Program-made: the position numbers and the translations under genes
Notes under the pieces: generated by a model
The model's input: only the letters and a program-made list of their open reading frames with translations
Told to the model about the DNA's origin: nothing
Database searches by the model: none
NCBI RefSeq assembly: GCF_030272615.1
Contig: NC_081412.1
Location: 549,474,488 to 549,538,487, forward strand
Direction: 5' to 3'
Length of the DNA: 64,000 bases
Origin: Cryptomeria japonica
Taxonomy: Eukaryota; Streptophyta; Pinopsida; Cupressales; Cupressaceae
In this document: positions 35,424 to 48,328 of the stretch, piece by piece
Position numbering within the stretch: the stretch's first letter is position 1
How the letters are laid out: every line of letters starts with the position of its first letter

Positions 35424-35580
35424 TTAGTTTTACCAACCTTTTCGTTCTTTGTATCTGTTTATAAAAGATATCCAATTGACATAATTTGTAGGTTGCCCAA
35501 TTCCAGTATATATTTTTTGGTGCAAAATTACTGGTCAGAAACATTATCTAAATTGCATCACTGTTCAACTTGTTTGATTT

Positions 35581-36080
35581 GAATATTCTGTTTCAGTTTT
35601 CAAGAGCATTGATAATGCAGAGAGTGAGCTAAATGAGTTTGGCTCTAAAGAATAATCTATTCAGAGAATAATTGCCTTTGAATTGTTGCTTTCTACTGGG
35701 AATTACCAGATGAAAATTTTAGTGATGTTTAATGTTCAATTCCTCAATTATTCACTTAATCTAGGCAAATTTAGGCTCCCATAAATACAGTTTAAGCAGA
35801 ATAGACCAATTATAAGATAGTTTGTACATCGGAATTTCTGTTTCTGTTTTTAAGAGGATTGATAATTCAGAGAATGAGCTAAATAAGTTTGGCTCTAAAG
35901 AATAATCTATTCAGAGAATAATTGCCTTTGAATTGTTGCTTTCTACTGGGAATTACCAGATGAAAATTTTAATGATATTTCATGTTCAATTCCTCAATTA
36001 TTCACTTAATCTAGGCAAATTTTAGGTTGCCATAAATACAGTTTAAGCAGAATAGACCAATTATAAGATAGTTTGTACAT
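35581..36080 (+). repeat. Tandem duplication downstream of PTAC16, two 250-bp units
   Basis: Unit 1 is about 35581-35830 and unit 2 about 35831-36080. Both contain GGCTCTAAAGAATAATCTAT and end GATAGTTTGTACATC. They differ at roughly a dozen positions by eye. It is non-coding and lies in the 3' flank of the gene. Confidence 0.88.
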
Positions 36081-39000
36081 CGAAATTCTTATTCATCCGC
36101 TGAAGCTTAAATAGAATTTTATAAGAATATTTTATTCTAACCGTATGTAAGGTGTTCCATTGGTCAGCCAAGAATTATCTGGAAGCATAACTTATAATAT
36201 TTATCTTTCTCATGCTAAATTTGTGAAATTCTTTTACTTTTCATGAAGTTCACAGGTATTATATGAGAAGTTAGAGTCTAACTACAAGCAAGCAACCTGA
36301 AAAAGATCTCTTTGTCTAACTTAGAACATGTCATCAAACAGATGTGCACAAATTTGCACCATGAAAACAAAATTATAATTTGCTTTGATGAATGCATTTG
36401 TCTATCATACTACAGGAAAGTGTAAATTCAGCAACTCAAAAGTTATTTTAAGAACACTTGATGGTGCAGGGAAGTATCGACTGTTTATTTATAATTTTGG
36501 TTGAACAAAGTTTCAGAATCACGCATACCATAAAGATACCATGAGGGAAGTCTTGGTGGAATGCTTTCTGCATAAGGCTTAATGGATAACCAATGTCTAC
36601 GTAAATTTCTTTTGGCTTTTAGAAGTTATTATCTTTGCCAATCATAAATGTGTCCATGTTTAAAGAAAATTATAAAGCAATTAGAGGGTATAGGAATTTT
36701 TTTAAAGCTTTTGGATGGTATTTTAGATTTGTTATATTATAGGAAAATGATATTTATTTAATGAATGCCTTAAAAGTACAAAATACAGAGTTTCATTGAC
36801 AGTGATGAAACCACTTTCTAGTACATATGTTATTATTACCCAGGTACAACCATATCTAGTAATCTTATATTCTCATAAGCCCAGGTTTAGTTGTAAATTC
36901 ATTTGCTTCTTCTCATGGCTTTCCCATGTTAGTTCCATTAGTCTCTGTTTTTACAAAGCATTTATGAACTCCACCAAATTGTCTGTGAACAATACAATAT
37001 TATGTTCCATTCTTGGGGAATTCTATCAAAATTCCTTTTCAAAACGTGGGGTTTCAGATGGTTCTTCCTCGTCGATGCAGGTCAACTTCTATTGGAAGGT
37101 TTTATTATAGCTCCAAACATTATTCAGTATTAGCTCTTTTTCAGAGGCTGATTACAACCTTTCGAACCTCCACTATGGGGTTATTATGGAGTAAATATGA
37201 TGTAGGATAACCTCTATTTCAAGGTTTGCATAGCCTCACAAATCTGTATTGAAAGGGCTAGTCCAGTGCAAAAATCTGATGCAAGCTAACTTCTGTGTTA
37301 AACCTATTTGTAATGGCCCTTTTAAAGTACTAAAACAATTTGGTGCATTCGCACTAGATACAACTCCTTATTCAAACACGTGCTTAGTTAGAAATGTAGA
37401 GAAGTTAGTAGGCATGGGTATTCCACAGTCCATGAAAGTTGATTATCAGTAAATAGGATCTGAAACATTAATGCTACAAATGTAAATGCAGTTAAATCCA
37501 AAATCTAAAACATCATGTACAGAAGTTACATGCTTAAAGGAGGAGGGGCAGAGACGGAAATAGTTACATCAATTGAAGACAGTACTTGAAAACTACAAAA
37601 GAACATAAAGAAGTAGAAGCGACAACCTAAAATAAGTCTTACGAAGACGAGGCATTGAACAGTTTGCCCCAGTGGCCACAATGAAAGAAGTAAACAAAGT
37701 TGTCCAAAGATTATATGGAAAAGTATAATGATTTTCTTCTTAGGTGAGTTTTGGAACCAAAATGATCTCCATTTCAGTAGTCTAATCTAAGAGGATATAC
37801 ACACCCCAAGTTTCTTTATACATTTTCAATGGCCTCTTGCCACATTAAAGTCCAAATTTGGGATTTCATATGGTTGGCTTGAACATTCGGGTATAGAAAT
37901 GTGTTACTGTAGATATTGTTTCTTTGACCAACTATATCTTATATTTACCTTCAACATGCTCTCTATTTGACCACAAGTTGTTTTTCTTTCTAGATGGCTG
38001 TATTTAGCTACTCCTACACCCTTTTTATTTTCTTTTTGTTCATCGTGAATTAGGAATCATATGCACAATCTTATATTGTTCAAAAAGGAAGCTAATTCGC
38101 ACCCTCTTCTCTACGTTAGGGAATCATCATATTCCTCTATGAACACCTATGGGATTTTAGGGTTTTACAATGGAGCTCCACAAGAGGAAGATAAGTTACA
38201 ATCATAAGTTTTGGAGATTCAAAAACATAGAATTCACATGTAACAAAGTTCCCCTATCCTTGAGGGTACTTTAATATGGTTCACTATTAATTTTCCTTAT
38301 ACTTCATAATTCTATTTATAACAAACTCTCCTAAGAAGTATTCGAGAGCTGGTGAGGTAAATGTGCTAAGAAGTTGACTTTCATTCAGTATCCATTTTCC
38401 CCAGTCCTATTCATTTTATGGATGTTGGTGAGAATATTTATTTCATATGTTCTTGTAGACATCTTAATTTTGTTTCTTTCTATCATTAATTTTATGAAGT
38501 AATTTATCATTCTAATATTACTATATCAATTAATTAATATTATAATTGATAAATTAATTAATAATTTTAATACAAAAGCAAAACAAGTTTTAAATAAAAA
38601 AATAAAAGCAAACTTAAATTACCAATCAAATGAATTAATTGCAACTATTCTTTCTTTCATTCAAAAAACTTTAAATTAACACTTCCTCCTTTACAAATCA
38701 GAAGCAAAAATCACTTAATCAATTCAAATCATCAATCAATAATGGATATATGTTGCAAGATATAGCATGATCATTTGAAATCTTGTCAATCAAAAAGAAG
38801 ATACGCTTATTTAGAAGTTTTTATATATCATAGAATAGAAATTCAATGTTCTTTCAATTTCTTTTATTGTTTTGAAATTCCAATTTATTCTAGAATGCAT
38901 AGTGGAACCTATGTATTTGATATATTTTTTGGATCTGATTTGCAGTAATACAAAAGTCTATTATTGTTGTGTGCCAATGATTAAGATTTGTGTTGGGCAG

Positions 39001-39698
39001 ACTTAAAGTCATTCCAATTGCATAGTTTGGTCTAAGCATATTGTTTATGGAACAATGATAAGGCTTTTGATATTTGTTTTGATTAATTAAAAACAGGTTT
39101 TTGAAAGGAACCTGGAACCTTGTTACAAAGCAGGAGAAAGATAAAGCATAAAAGAGGCAGAAAACAATAGTGCCTGATCACCCACATAGAACAGTTCCCA
39201 GCCAAAACAAAAAGGGAACACAAGACAAAGGAAGCAATACTAGACAACCAAAGGAAAGCACAAAGATAGCACAAGGACTTTTGATATTTGTTGATTTCCT
39301 TTATTGCTCTAAATTTGCATGCCCACATTCTTATCCCTTGATGTTTTTCAGCAGTTAGGCCCTTCCACAAATGGGTTCAATGATGAATTTGAATACAAAA
39401 GAAAAGTGGGTGAGATCTAATGGATGCCCAATTGCATTGAGTTCATGGATATGATCATAAATGAAAGTAAAATCTTCTACATCCTTGGGTCCTTTCATAG
39501 CTATCAACCTCCTCAAGGTAAATACTAGAGAACAATTAGTACATCACGAGTCTTTTAAGGTATATAAGCTCTTCTAGTCACCTAAAACAGACCCCATACA
39601 CTAATAAATAAGATGCATCATACCACTATATTAGTGTATGAGATGTGTTTTAGGTGGTTGGATAGAGGTTTCTAGTGCTAAACATGCCTTTGTGTGTA
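36081..39698. other. Long stretch without recognisable gene
   Basis: AT-rich non-coding sequence. Short open frames (for example 36796-37110, 37249-37452, 39083-39370) show no family motif. The peptide at 37249 contains CNGPFKVLKQFG, faintly like a gypsy integrase C-terminus, but nothing around it supports that. Confidence 0.5.
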
Positions 39699-41370
39699 TG
39701 TGGGAGAAAAAGTGACACTAAGCAAACATGCCCTAATCTCACTTTCAACCACACACTTGTGGAATACGAAAGAGCCTAGAGGTATCACACAATTGGCTAC
39801 TTCTTCTTGTGGAAGAGAGAGCCACGGGCTACCTATTAGGATTTCTATTCCTTTGTTGTAATTGAAAGATGAAATGATGCAAGTTCAATCCCTAACCCCA
39901 AAGTGCAAGTATGAACTAATGACAAGATTGCAGAATTGAACTTAAATAATGAAAAGCTGTAAACACAAGGACAAGACAAGAATGTAAATGCGTACCCGGT
40001 GTTAAAATATGAATGAAAATGTTCGGGACGGGGGCGCGGGCGCCACTGTCCTGAATCTGCCCCTGAAACTGCTCCGAAAACTGTTGTTTTACACTCTGGA
40101 AAGGCTGTCAAAAATGCTGAAAATGTTGTCTGTCAGGAGGACCAGGGCGCCCAGCGCCCCTGTCCCAGGGACCAGGGCGCCCAGCACCCCTGTCCTGGCA
40201 GGACCAGGGCGCCCCACGCCCCTGTCCTGGTCTGTTGCTCTGAAATTTGGTGGGAAAGTCAGTCTCAGTCTGCTTCTCCCGGATCTGCAACCTGCGGCGT
40301 CGTCCGAGTCCTGAAACCTACACTTATATCTAAAAAGGTGTTTGGGCGGCTATATAGGGTTTTGCCTTAGTCAAACCCCCGCTTCGGTGATTTCCACCTC
40401 CACGAATAGCCAATTTGTATTGTAAAATGTATTGTGTGTGCAGACCTAGTGTGTGTGCAAGGTCCTAAAATGCAAGAAAGCAAACTAGAGCAACCTAGAA
40501 AGTAAACCCTAATTGCTTGTAAATGATAATGTAAATGCTCTAAATCAAGATGCAAAGTGATCTAAAGCATGAATAAAGGATATATTGAAGCTTATGCAAA
40601 GACATGAAAACAACATGAAATCATACCCAACCCTCAAGGGAGGAGTACAAGCCAATCTTCAGTCAGTAATCTCCTATTGTTCTTCAATGTCTTCCAAGCC
40701 CTAAATGGATGAATGAAATTGATAAATGCTTGATAGAAGGATGTTGAATGTTGTTGAAGTCTTCAAAGATCTGCTCTTTCGCTGCATAGAAGGTCCCTCA
40801 AAACCAAAAATTCGGATCCTTTCAAATGAAGAAAGAGAGCTCTTATGTATGAAACTCTAGGTCTTAATTTCAACTTTAGGCCGACTTAGAGATTGAATCT
40901 CCTGCCAATTTCTTGGGGTTAAGCTTTATTTTATGATTGGATCGCGCTCCTAAAATTTCGGGAAAAATGTCCGGGACCATGTTGCACTCCGGGCGCCATG
41001 GTCCCAACAACTTTTCACCAAATTTTCAGGACTGTCGGATATGATGATTTTAGAGAGAATCCCAAAGTTACAGGTGATTTCGAGATGTTTTGACCCCCGA
41101 AATCAAGCCCCCAAGTTCAAAATAGGACCTAATTAGGGTTTTTGATTAAATGATGTATTGGAGGAATAAAATGAAAAGGGCACACTTTAATGAAAGGGCC
41201 CAACTTTATGATGTAGGAAATGATAAAATAGGACCTTAGACCTAATTAATTTAATTAATTAAGTGCTAAAGGGGAAAAGCAATGCAAAATGCAAAATGCG
41301 CCAAGGCGGGTGTTAAACTAGGTGTGAAATTGTACCACCCTAGCAAGTGCGTACAATTTACGACGCTACA
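39699..41370 (-). mobile_element. Solo LTR of the G family type
   Basis: On the minus strand it begins TGTAGCGTCGTAAATTG, resembling the TGTAGCATCC starts of G1 and G2. The far end is taken at 39699 because GTGTA before it nearly matches GTGTG after 41370. It contains a leader-like palindrome module (40973-41005) and three GC-rich palindromes in tandem (40139-40228). No coding sequence. Confidence 0.6.
40139..40228. repeat. Three tandem GC-rich imperfect palindromes
   Basis: Each unit runs from GGACCAGGGCGCCC to a CCCCTGTCC end, 27 nt long, separated by a few bases. The arms pair imperfectly. A further unit lies at 40026-40051. Confidence 0.75.
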
Positions 41371-42107
41371 GTGTGGTTTTGGTTTCAAGATTTAATATCT
41401 TTCAAAGACAAACCTTTCTTTAAGTAGTGAGATACGGGTTTAAGCTTTTTTGTTTAAATCTTCAATATTAAGTTTGAAAGAGAAAGAATGGTTTAACTAT
41501 TACATTTTGTCATATCCATGCCAAATTTAGTAATTGCAATTTTTTTTGGATAGTTTCTTATTTCGTTATTTATTGTTAAGTCTTTCTTAGTCTAGCAAAT
41601 ATCATTTGATTAAGATATGAATTTCAAAATTACTAATATTTACTATGAATAATGCTATAGCAAGATTCAAAAAAGTAATATTAAACAAGTTTAAAATATA
41701 ATTAAATAAATTCTCTTTTGTTATTTATTTATATTTGTTTGTGTGATTTAAGCACATATGTTGTTTCTTGTGTCATATGGTGATCATGAGATTCATAAAT
41801 GGTTTAGTCCCAAATTTATCCATGCATGCTCTTTCCTTGCATTGTAAAATGATCTTAAAAATTAGAAGTGTATACGATTTTTTATTTTATTTTTCTTTGG
41901 GAGTTTAAGAACTTGAATTTCGCTACCAAACATTAACCAAAGCCCATGTTCTAGCAAGCTATATGAATTCATTGGAGAAGTTGTCATTCTTGGGTAAGTG
42001 GCTGTGTATGTTTAAACACATCATAAAGTAAGGTAGTTTCATCCACCAATACCTAAACTTTAAGGAACACCCTTGTATCATGGACTTGGCCCTCACGTAC
42101 TTTTAGG
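41371..42107. other. Stretch without recognisable gene
   Basis: AT-rich, non-coding, no paired repeat seen. Confidence 0.45.
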
Positions 42108-42261
42108 TATTGATAAGATAACTTCTAGATTCATCAATATATGTTTTTTAATTGATGTTTTGGATCACTCTCTTCAATTCTTGATGATAGATCATTAAGT
42201 GTGGTCTAAAATGTCAATTGAAAAGCATACACATTTGAATCTAGAAGCTATCTTATCAATA
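42108..42261. mobile_element. Palindromic MITE, second copy
   Basis: Ends TATTGATAAGATAACTTCTA and its inverted complement TAGAAGCTATCTTATCAATA. The interior has TTTTGGATCAC ... GATGATAGATCA ... GTGTGGTCTAAAA, recognisably the same core as the MITE at 31435-31691. Confidence 0.7.
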
Positions 42262-43998
42262 TTTCATGGATTGTGGAAAAATCATGTCAACTAATTCTAG
42301 GTATATTCAGGATCCATCAGTTGAGCCTTGTTTAAGCATATATTAAGAAGGCATCAATTATTTAGAACTTGTGATGCACTAGTAATGTTGAATTTTGACT
42401 TCTCTAATACCATATTGAAGTTTGCAACACAAGATTGCAAGATCAAACAACAAATTAGAATACCTTCCACAAACGAGAGTAACAATAAAAGTATGTCATA
42501 TTTCTCAAAAGAAAAGATAATTACAATGCATAATGATGTGCTTATATAGAGAGCACAAGGATGCCCTAAACTAAATTTAGGAGAGCTAAAGTGCAAGCAT
42601 GTGGAGCTAGAAAAATCTCAACTCTAGCTAAAATAAATGCACAAATAAGAGAATTAAGCAACTAGAAGCACAACTAAATGAAATTAAGAAAAAAATCATA
42701 ACTAGTTGTTAAAATGCTCTAACACCCCCTCCCCCCCTTTTGTACCTTCCCCCCTCCCCCTCATGCTTAACTAAAACTTAGGATGAAGTAGAAAACCTCT
42801 AAATGTGTGATGGGTCCTAACAACTAAAGGCCTGATGAGGTACCCATGTACAACCAATGCAATGCAATCTCTCACAAATGAAGAAAAAGAGAAAAACCCA
42901 GTGGGAGAAAACTTCTCTCCAAAAGAGAAAAAGAAATGAAGGGCTAAGAAGCCTCCAAGAAAATGTCCCAAAACAATAGGACCCTGAAGAACATCCTTAA
43001 AGCATAAATAAGTTATAGACAATTGTTAAACAAAGAGACTGTTATAGTGCTGAATGAAGAACCTCATCTAAAACCAAGATAATGATCAAGATCAAGAAGA
43101 TAACAATTTGTATAAGTGCCCCCAATGACACTACTTGAACAATCAAATGGAAAACAAAGGTAAAACATCCCTCAGTCGAATATATAGATGACACATAAAT
43201 TTGTATGAGGAACCCCAATGACACTACTCAACCATGGAAGAGTAAACTACTAGTTGAAAATATAGGTATAAATAGTCTGAAGAACACTGATCAGCAGAGG
43301 ATAGGTTCCCTCCATAAAATTGGAGTGCAAAAGTGTCTATATGGTAAAAGATCCATCTCACTGAAATATAGCCACTAAATCTGAATAGTATATAAGAACA
43401 AATATGATATACATAGCTCACTCCAAAGTGAATCTAAGGAAGCATTAGCACCAATAGTAGAAACACCCCCATAATGCTAACAAGGGAGAGAGATGGTAGG
43501 TCCACTATAATCGTGTGTCACCAAGTAGTGCATGAAGGAGAACAAACATCTGAACATGAACAAGAAATTATTTGCAACTGATAAAAGGGTATACAACCAA
43601 TACACACACACACACACATTAGACAAGAATCTCTAGGATTCAATATCGTCGTGGAGGGATATTAACCAGAAAAAGGTGTGATGGAAAAATAAAAGAAACT
43701 ACACAACCCCCATGGAAATTTATAATATAGTGCATGTACAAAATAAGACACAACAAAATGTGCAAAATTCCCAAAAACCATACAAAAAAGTGGCACTTTA
43801 TCTGAGTGTGTCTAAAAAAAAATAAGTGCATCAAAATGATTCTCAAAATGCCCAAATAGGGCAAAGTGCTAGAAATACCTATAGAATAGCTCAAGAGGAG
43901 CCATCTAGTGCAAATAGAAGCCAAATGACCAAGTAATCAACCATAAAGTAAAAATAAAAAAGATTGAATAAAAAATATCTAGGACAAAATCTAGAAAA
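42262..43998. other. Stretch without recognisable gene
   Basis: Includes a C-rich tract (42723-42770), the phrase CCCCAATGACACTACT twice (about 43119 and 43208) and an AC microsatellite at about 43602-43617. No coding pattern on either strand. It could be the remains of an element's untranslated region. Confidence 0.4.
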
Positions 43999-44220
43999 TA
44001 ATAGAATATATGGTAAGAAATGAGAAGCTAAAATAAATAAATAAAACAATATGGTGCTCTATATTTTTTAACACTCAATACATGCCTAATATATAGCCAC
44101 TTACATAGCCAAACGACCTCCTATTTAATAGGGAGGTGTTATAACAAATATCCCAGAATATCATTCACGGGTATAACACATTAACCACTAACCATTTGGT
44201 TTCAACAATATATACAACTA
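43999..44220 (-). repeat. 3' LTR of Copia-C
   Basis: Pairs with 46879-47102. The last four bases (ACTA) may be chance matches beyond the repeat. Confidence 0.8.
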
Positions 44221-44878
44221 ACCATCTAAACCTATATTAGTGATTTGTTTATTAACAACATCACTATTACAATAGTAATTACCTTTCCACATTTACATAA
44301 TTATACTAACACCTCAAATACAATGTAAACATGAATTTTCCTAACTTTCCCCCCCTTTATGTTTACATGGTAGAAGAACATTCACACACTCTTTTGCAAT
44401 ATTCTCACCCTTGTGGCATGTCTAACTATGTGACTCATGACCTTGATCCAAAATAAAGGTTCTCTCCTCCCATGGTTTTAAATAGGCTTACCACAAACCT
44501 TGACACGAACATGAACCTCCACTCATCTGTTCACCTCATGTTTTTTTTGGATCCTCCCACAAACCCTTTCAAGATCCATGAACTGACTTACTCTAGTGCT
44601 TTTGTTTGCCACTGTGCTTGCACGTCGGGGAAGTTACATAGAAATCACAATATATATCACAAATGGGAATATGGAACATTGGTTATAGTCCCCCCCACAA
44701 TGTGAAATTCCACTTATTCACACAACCAAGAACACTAAAAAATAAAACATATCATGTTGCATACTAGACAATAAAGTGCCACCAAAGCCGATAAGCGGCC
44801 CCATCGTTGATGACTGATGAGAGGATGCTGATTGTCCTCCATCCTCCATTGCCTCCAGCCTCCAATTTTTGAAGTTAT

Positions 44879-45688
44879 CTAAAGCACACATTCTTCATCA
44901 CTAGGACAAGATATCTCTTCATCCTTCGCATGGTTTTCCCAGTCTGTTTCTTCAGCTAAGGAAGCATGATGATCCAGTTTATCATCTAATAGATCTTGTG
45001 CCCTCTTCTTGCAATTCAAGATTGCATGTCCCATTTCACTACAATAGAAACATTTAATTTTTCCTTTTGAAGGAATAGTCTGAGATTTGCACTTTCCTTT
45101 TCTTGCTTTATTTCGTACAAATAAGACCTTTTCATATTTCGAGTCTTCATTATGATCAAGTAGAGTAGATATTACTCCTTCAAGACTAATAGTCACCTTG
45201 CTTAATGTAAACACCATTCCAAACATATGTTTAGGAAAACTATTCAAAAGTATTGCTTTAGCATTATCATCTTTTACTTTCTCATTAATCCCAGCTAGCT
45301 GATTTAGAAGAGAGTGAAACTTATTGATATGATCTGCCATTTTTGTACCTTTCTCCATCTTCAATCCATACAATCTCTACTTCAATGTTGTCTTGGCACT
45401 TTCTGCTTCAGATCCAAAAAGCTTGTTTAACGACTCCCAAATCTCTTTTGCCGACTTCGCAAAATCCACATGGTGTAAATATGCTTTTGATAAGCCAAGA
45501 CCAATAGTTCCCAAAGCTTTCTGATTTTTTACATTCCACTTAGCAAGTTCACCTGCATCACTTGGTGTTACTGAGTTCGGTTTGATGACATCCCACAGAT
45601 CTTTTTCAATCAAATGTAACTGCATCCGTATCTGCCAAGTATGAAAGTCTCTTCCTTCAAATTTATCAATGAAAGTTAAATTTTCCAT
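44879..45688 (-). pseudogene. Copia-C gag, one in-frame stop
   Basis: Starts MENLTFIDKFEGRDFHTWQI (45688), a standard copia gag opening, then the UBN2-type core (KALGTIGLGLSKAYLHHV; IWESLNKLFGSEAESAKTTL). A TAG at about 45374-45376 breaks the frame where a CAG would fit. The same frame goes on with GTKMADHINKFHSLLNQLAG and a CCHC knuckle CFYCSEMGHAILNC, ending in an acidic tail. It would be about 269 residues without the stop, the size of gag alone. Role: RNA packaging and particle assembly. Confidence 0.88.
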
Positions 45689-46866
45689 GATTTAATCAAA
45701 GGTGTCATACTCAACTGATAATGCACCTTGACTATAACAATTTGACACAAGGACAATTGAATTTCCAACAATCATCCCACTTAAAAAACTATTAAAACTT
45801 TATTTTGAAATAATATAACTAAACAATAGGTAAAGACCTACCAAACTTCTCCTCCCCAACAATATAAATGGATCTTCATAAATATTAAGCCCCTCATTAA
45901 TAATAAAACTGCACAACATCAAAATAAAGTCTACACAAAAACCCTGCCAAGGATAGAAAAAAGCTCACAGACCATATGTAAAGGAGAAGTAATCACCAAG
46001 AACCCAACTTGAGCCGAGACCAAGCAAGGAATGATGCATTGTCACTTAAATGTTTGGACGTGAAATACACTTAGACCATGGAGATTATGAAATTGGCTTC
46101 CAAGGATATCATAAGCATGTGCTCAACACACAGATTTGCCTCTCACTGGCCTTTGACATCGGGCTTCTTCTCTCCGGCAACAAACTTAAAAGATTTTCTT
46201 CTTATTTCAACTTATCTGGCATCAACGACTTCTCACAGTCTAGAACAACAAATGATTGCTTGAAAATGATGTGGTCTGCCTCCTCACAGTAAAAAAGTGT
46301 GGCTTGATCTCCATGCAGCAATGCTTCCAATAATGTTGGCGCACCTCTTTCACAGATCGGTCAACTCAAGCAACAAAACTTTATATTGCACACAAAGTTA
46401 TATAGCTCCAAACTCAGTCAAATCATATCAAACATAAAATAGTGCGTGTGTTAAAATAATATTGTTGCCAAAAGACAATACCACGCACAAAGCCCACCAA
46501 CAATGAAAATTGGAGGAGCCACAAACCCGAAATCAAATGTGATCAATGTGCCAGTAATCAAATCGATGCCAAAAATATATTATCCTTAAAATTGTGCCTT
46601 CAGGAATGAATTTGGGGGTAGCGCAGAGCCAATAATAATATCAGAGTTTATTATTCTATGCCACAAATACGTTACCTACGCTACATTCATGCATTTTCCC
46701 TGTTCAAAATGGAACGCTGACTCCAAATATTGCTTTCCCTCATATGTATAACTTAGACTTGACAATAGAGGATAAGAGATATATCAAGACTACCGGCAAC
46801 AACATATTTACTCATGATTTAAATGCCAAAGTACGCAACGATCCACACGCACATAGGAATCATGTT
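45689..46866 (-). other. Copia-C leader
   Basis: About 1.2 kb between the primer-binding site and gag. Non-coding on the minus strand. Unusually long for so small an element. Confidence 0.5.
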
Positions 46867-46878
46867 GCTCTGATACCA
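46867..46878 (-). other. Primer-binding site of Copia-C
   Basis: Plus strand GCTCTGATACCA, the complement of TGGTATCAGAGC (initiator-Met type), adjacent to the 5' LTR. Confidence 0.88.
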
Positions 46879-47102
46879 TAATAGAATATATTGTAAGAAA
46901 TGAGAAGCTAAAATAAATAAATCAAACAAACAATACGGTGCTCTATATTTTTGAACACTCAATACATGGCTAATATATAGCCACTTACATAGTCAAACAA
47001 CCTCCTATTTAATAGGGAGGTGTTATAACAAATATCCCAAACTACCATTCACGGGTATAACACATTAACCACTATCCATTTGTTATTTCAACAATATATA
47101 CA
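46879..47102 (-). repeat. 5' LTR of Copia-C
   Basis: Pairs with 43999-44220. Confidence 0.8.
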
Positions 47103-47104
47103 AC

Positions 47105-48328
47105 TATAAAGTGGAAAATTGGACCCTAGTGGTTCTCCACCTATGAGAGAGAAGGAAACCTCTAGGATGATTTTCACTTGATGCAAAAATGCACTTTACA
47201 TTCAAAAGAAAGATTGAATCCACTAGATCCAAATCCAAGGGAAATGAGGATGTGAATGCTAAGTGGATTGCAAGTTGTTGGAATGATTTTTCCCTCTTTT
47301 GTAAATAGATATGTTGAGTTGTTAACTATGCAAAAAAAAAAGATAAAATGGATGAAATAAGGAGCTAAAGATTTAGGATCACGCTGTAACTTTGGATATG
47401 AGATATTTAGACTGATACAAATTTGCCCTGCAAATTTGGAGAAAAGTTAGCGGGACCGTGTGTAAGCCATGCACAGTCCTCCAAAAAATCCACAAGTCGA
47501 AAAGGGTTTTTCCTCCTCTGCCAATGAAGCCTAAATCTGCAATTACATCGGTGCACCTGCAACTTGCACACAGAAAAGAAGGGAAGAAGGGTTGTGGATA
47601 GGGGTTTGCCTTAGTCAAAACCAATTTGAGGAATCAACCTTGAAATAAAGTAATTACAAATACTTAAATGTGAATAATGGAAATGTATACCTTGTAGATC
47701 TGCAATTTGTTCATGATGGTTTTTTTGCTTCTTGAATGTAGTCACAAGTGTTGCATGAAATGACATGTAACATGACAAAAACCTAACACACACACACATG
47801 CTTGCGAATGAATGTTGTAATGTTGCTCCAATGGATGAGTGAAGAAGACACATGAAGAAGAAGACTTGATGAATGCTTGATGACAATAATCAAGGCCTCC
47901 TCATGAATTTCTCTTATTCTTGCTCCCTTTTTCTTTTCTTTTCTCCTTCTTGGCCAAATGAGGGAATTAAGTTTCCTTTTATAGCTACCTAGGAGGGTTA
48001 ATTTTTATCTCACCAAAGGCCGACACGAGAAATTAAATCCTGAAAAGAAAATTAGGTCCAAGGGTCAGATGGACCCATTTTGGGGCCAAGCAAAGAGGGA
48101 GGACAGAGGCACCATGCCCCTGTCCAAGGGGGACAGGGGTGCCACACCCTTGTCCTGCCCTATTTTGGGGCTTGGACAGGGTCATGAGGTGACACAAGGG
48201 TTGAAATAGGAGGAGATTTGGAAGAATAATGCAGAGAGGGGTCCCAATTGAGTAGGGAGATGCAGTCTCTAGGGCGAGGACCTAAAATGTGGTCAAAATT
48301 GCAAGGGTCACAATTTTATGACTCTACA
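47105..48328 (-). repeat. 3' LTR of G3
   Basis: Plus-strand start TATAAAGTGGAAAATTGG (the expected TG has become TA) and end ATGACTCTACA, next to the polypurine tract (minus strand AAAGTGGGGGATAAA). It contains palindromes at 47453-47479, 48101-48125 and 48131-48155. Confidence 0.78.

Larger units (their letters stand above)
43999..47102 (-). mobile_element. Gag-only Ty1/copia element (Copia-C)
   Basis: Terminal repeats of about 220 bp (43999-44220 and 46879-47102) share CTCCTATTTAATAGGGAGGT and TTCACGGGTATAACACATTA. On the minus strand TGGTATCAGAGC follows the upstream repeat. The internal 2.7 kb codes for gag only. With such short LTRs and one gag frame it is a small non-autonomous element of the type known in plants as TR-GAG. 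Confidence 0.82.

Noticed and set aside
37249-37452. Short frame with CNGPFKVLKQFG, faintly like a gypsy integrase C-terminus
   Set aside because: The resemblance is limited to a few residues, and no integrase, RT or LTR sequence lies nearby.
39845-40314. GC-rich open frames in the solo LTR, rich in Pro, Arg and Gly
   Set aside because: Both strands are open because of the GC-rich palindromes; there is no conserved protein pattern.
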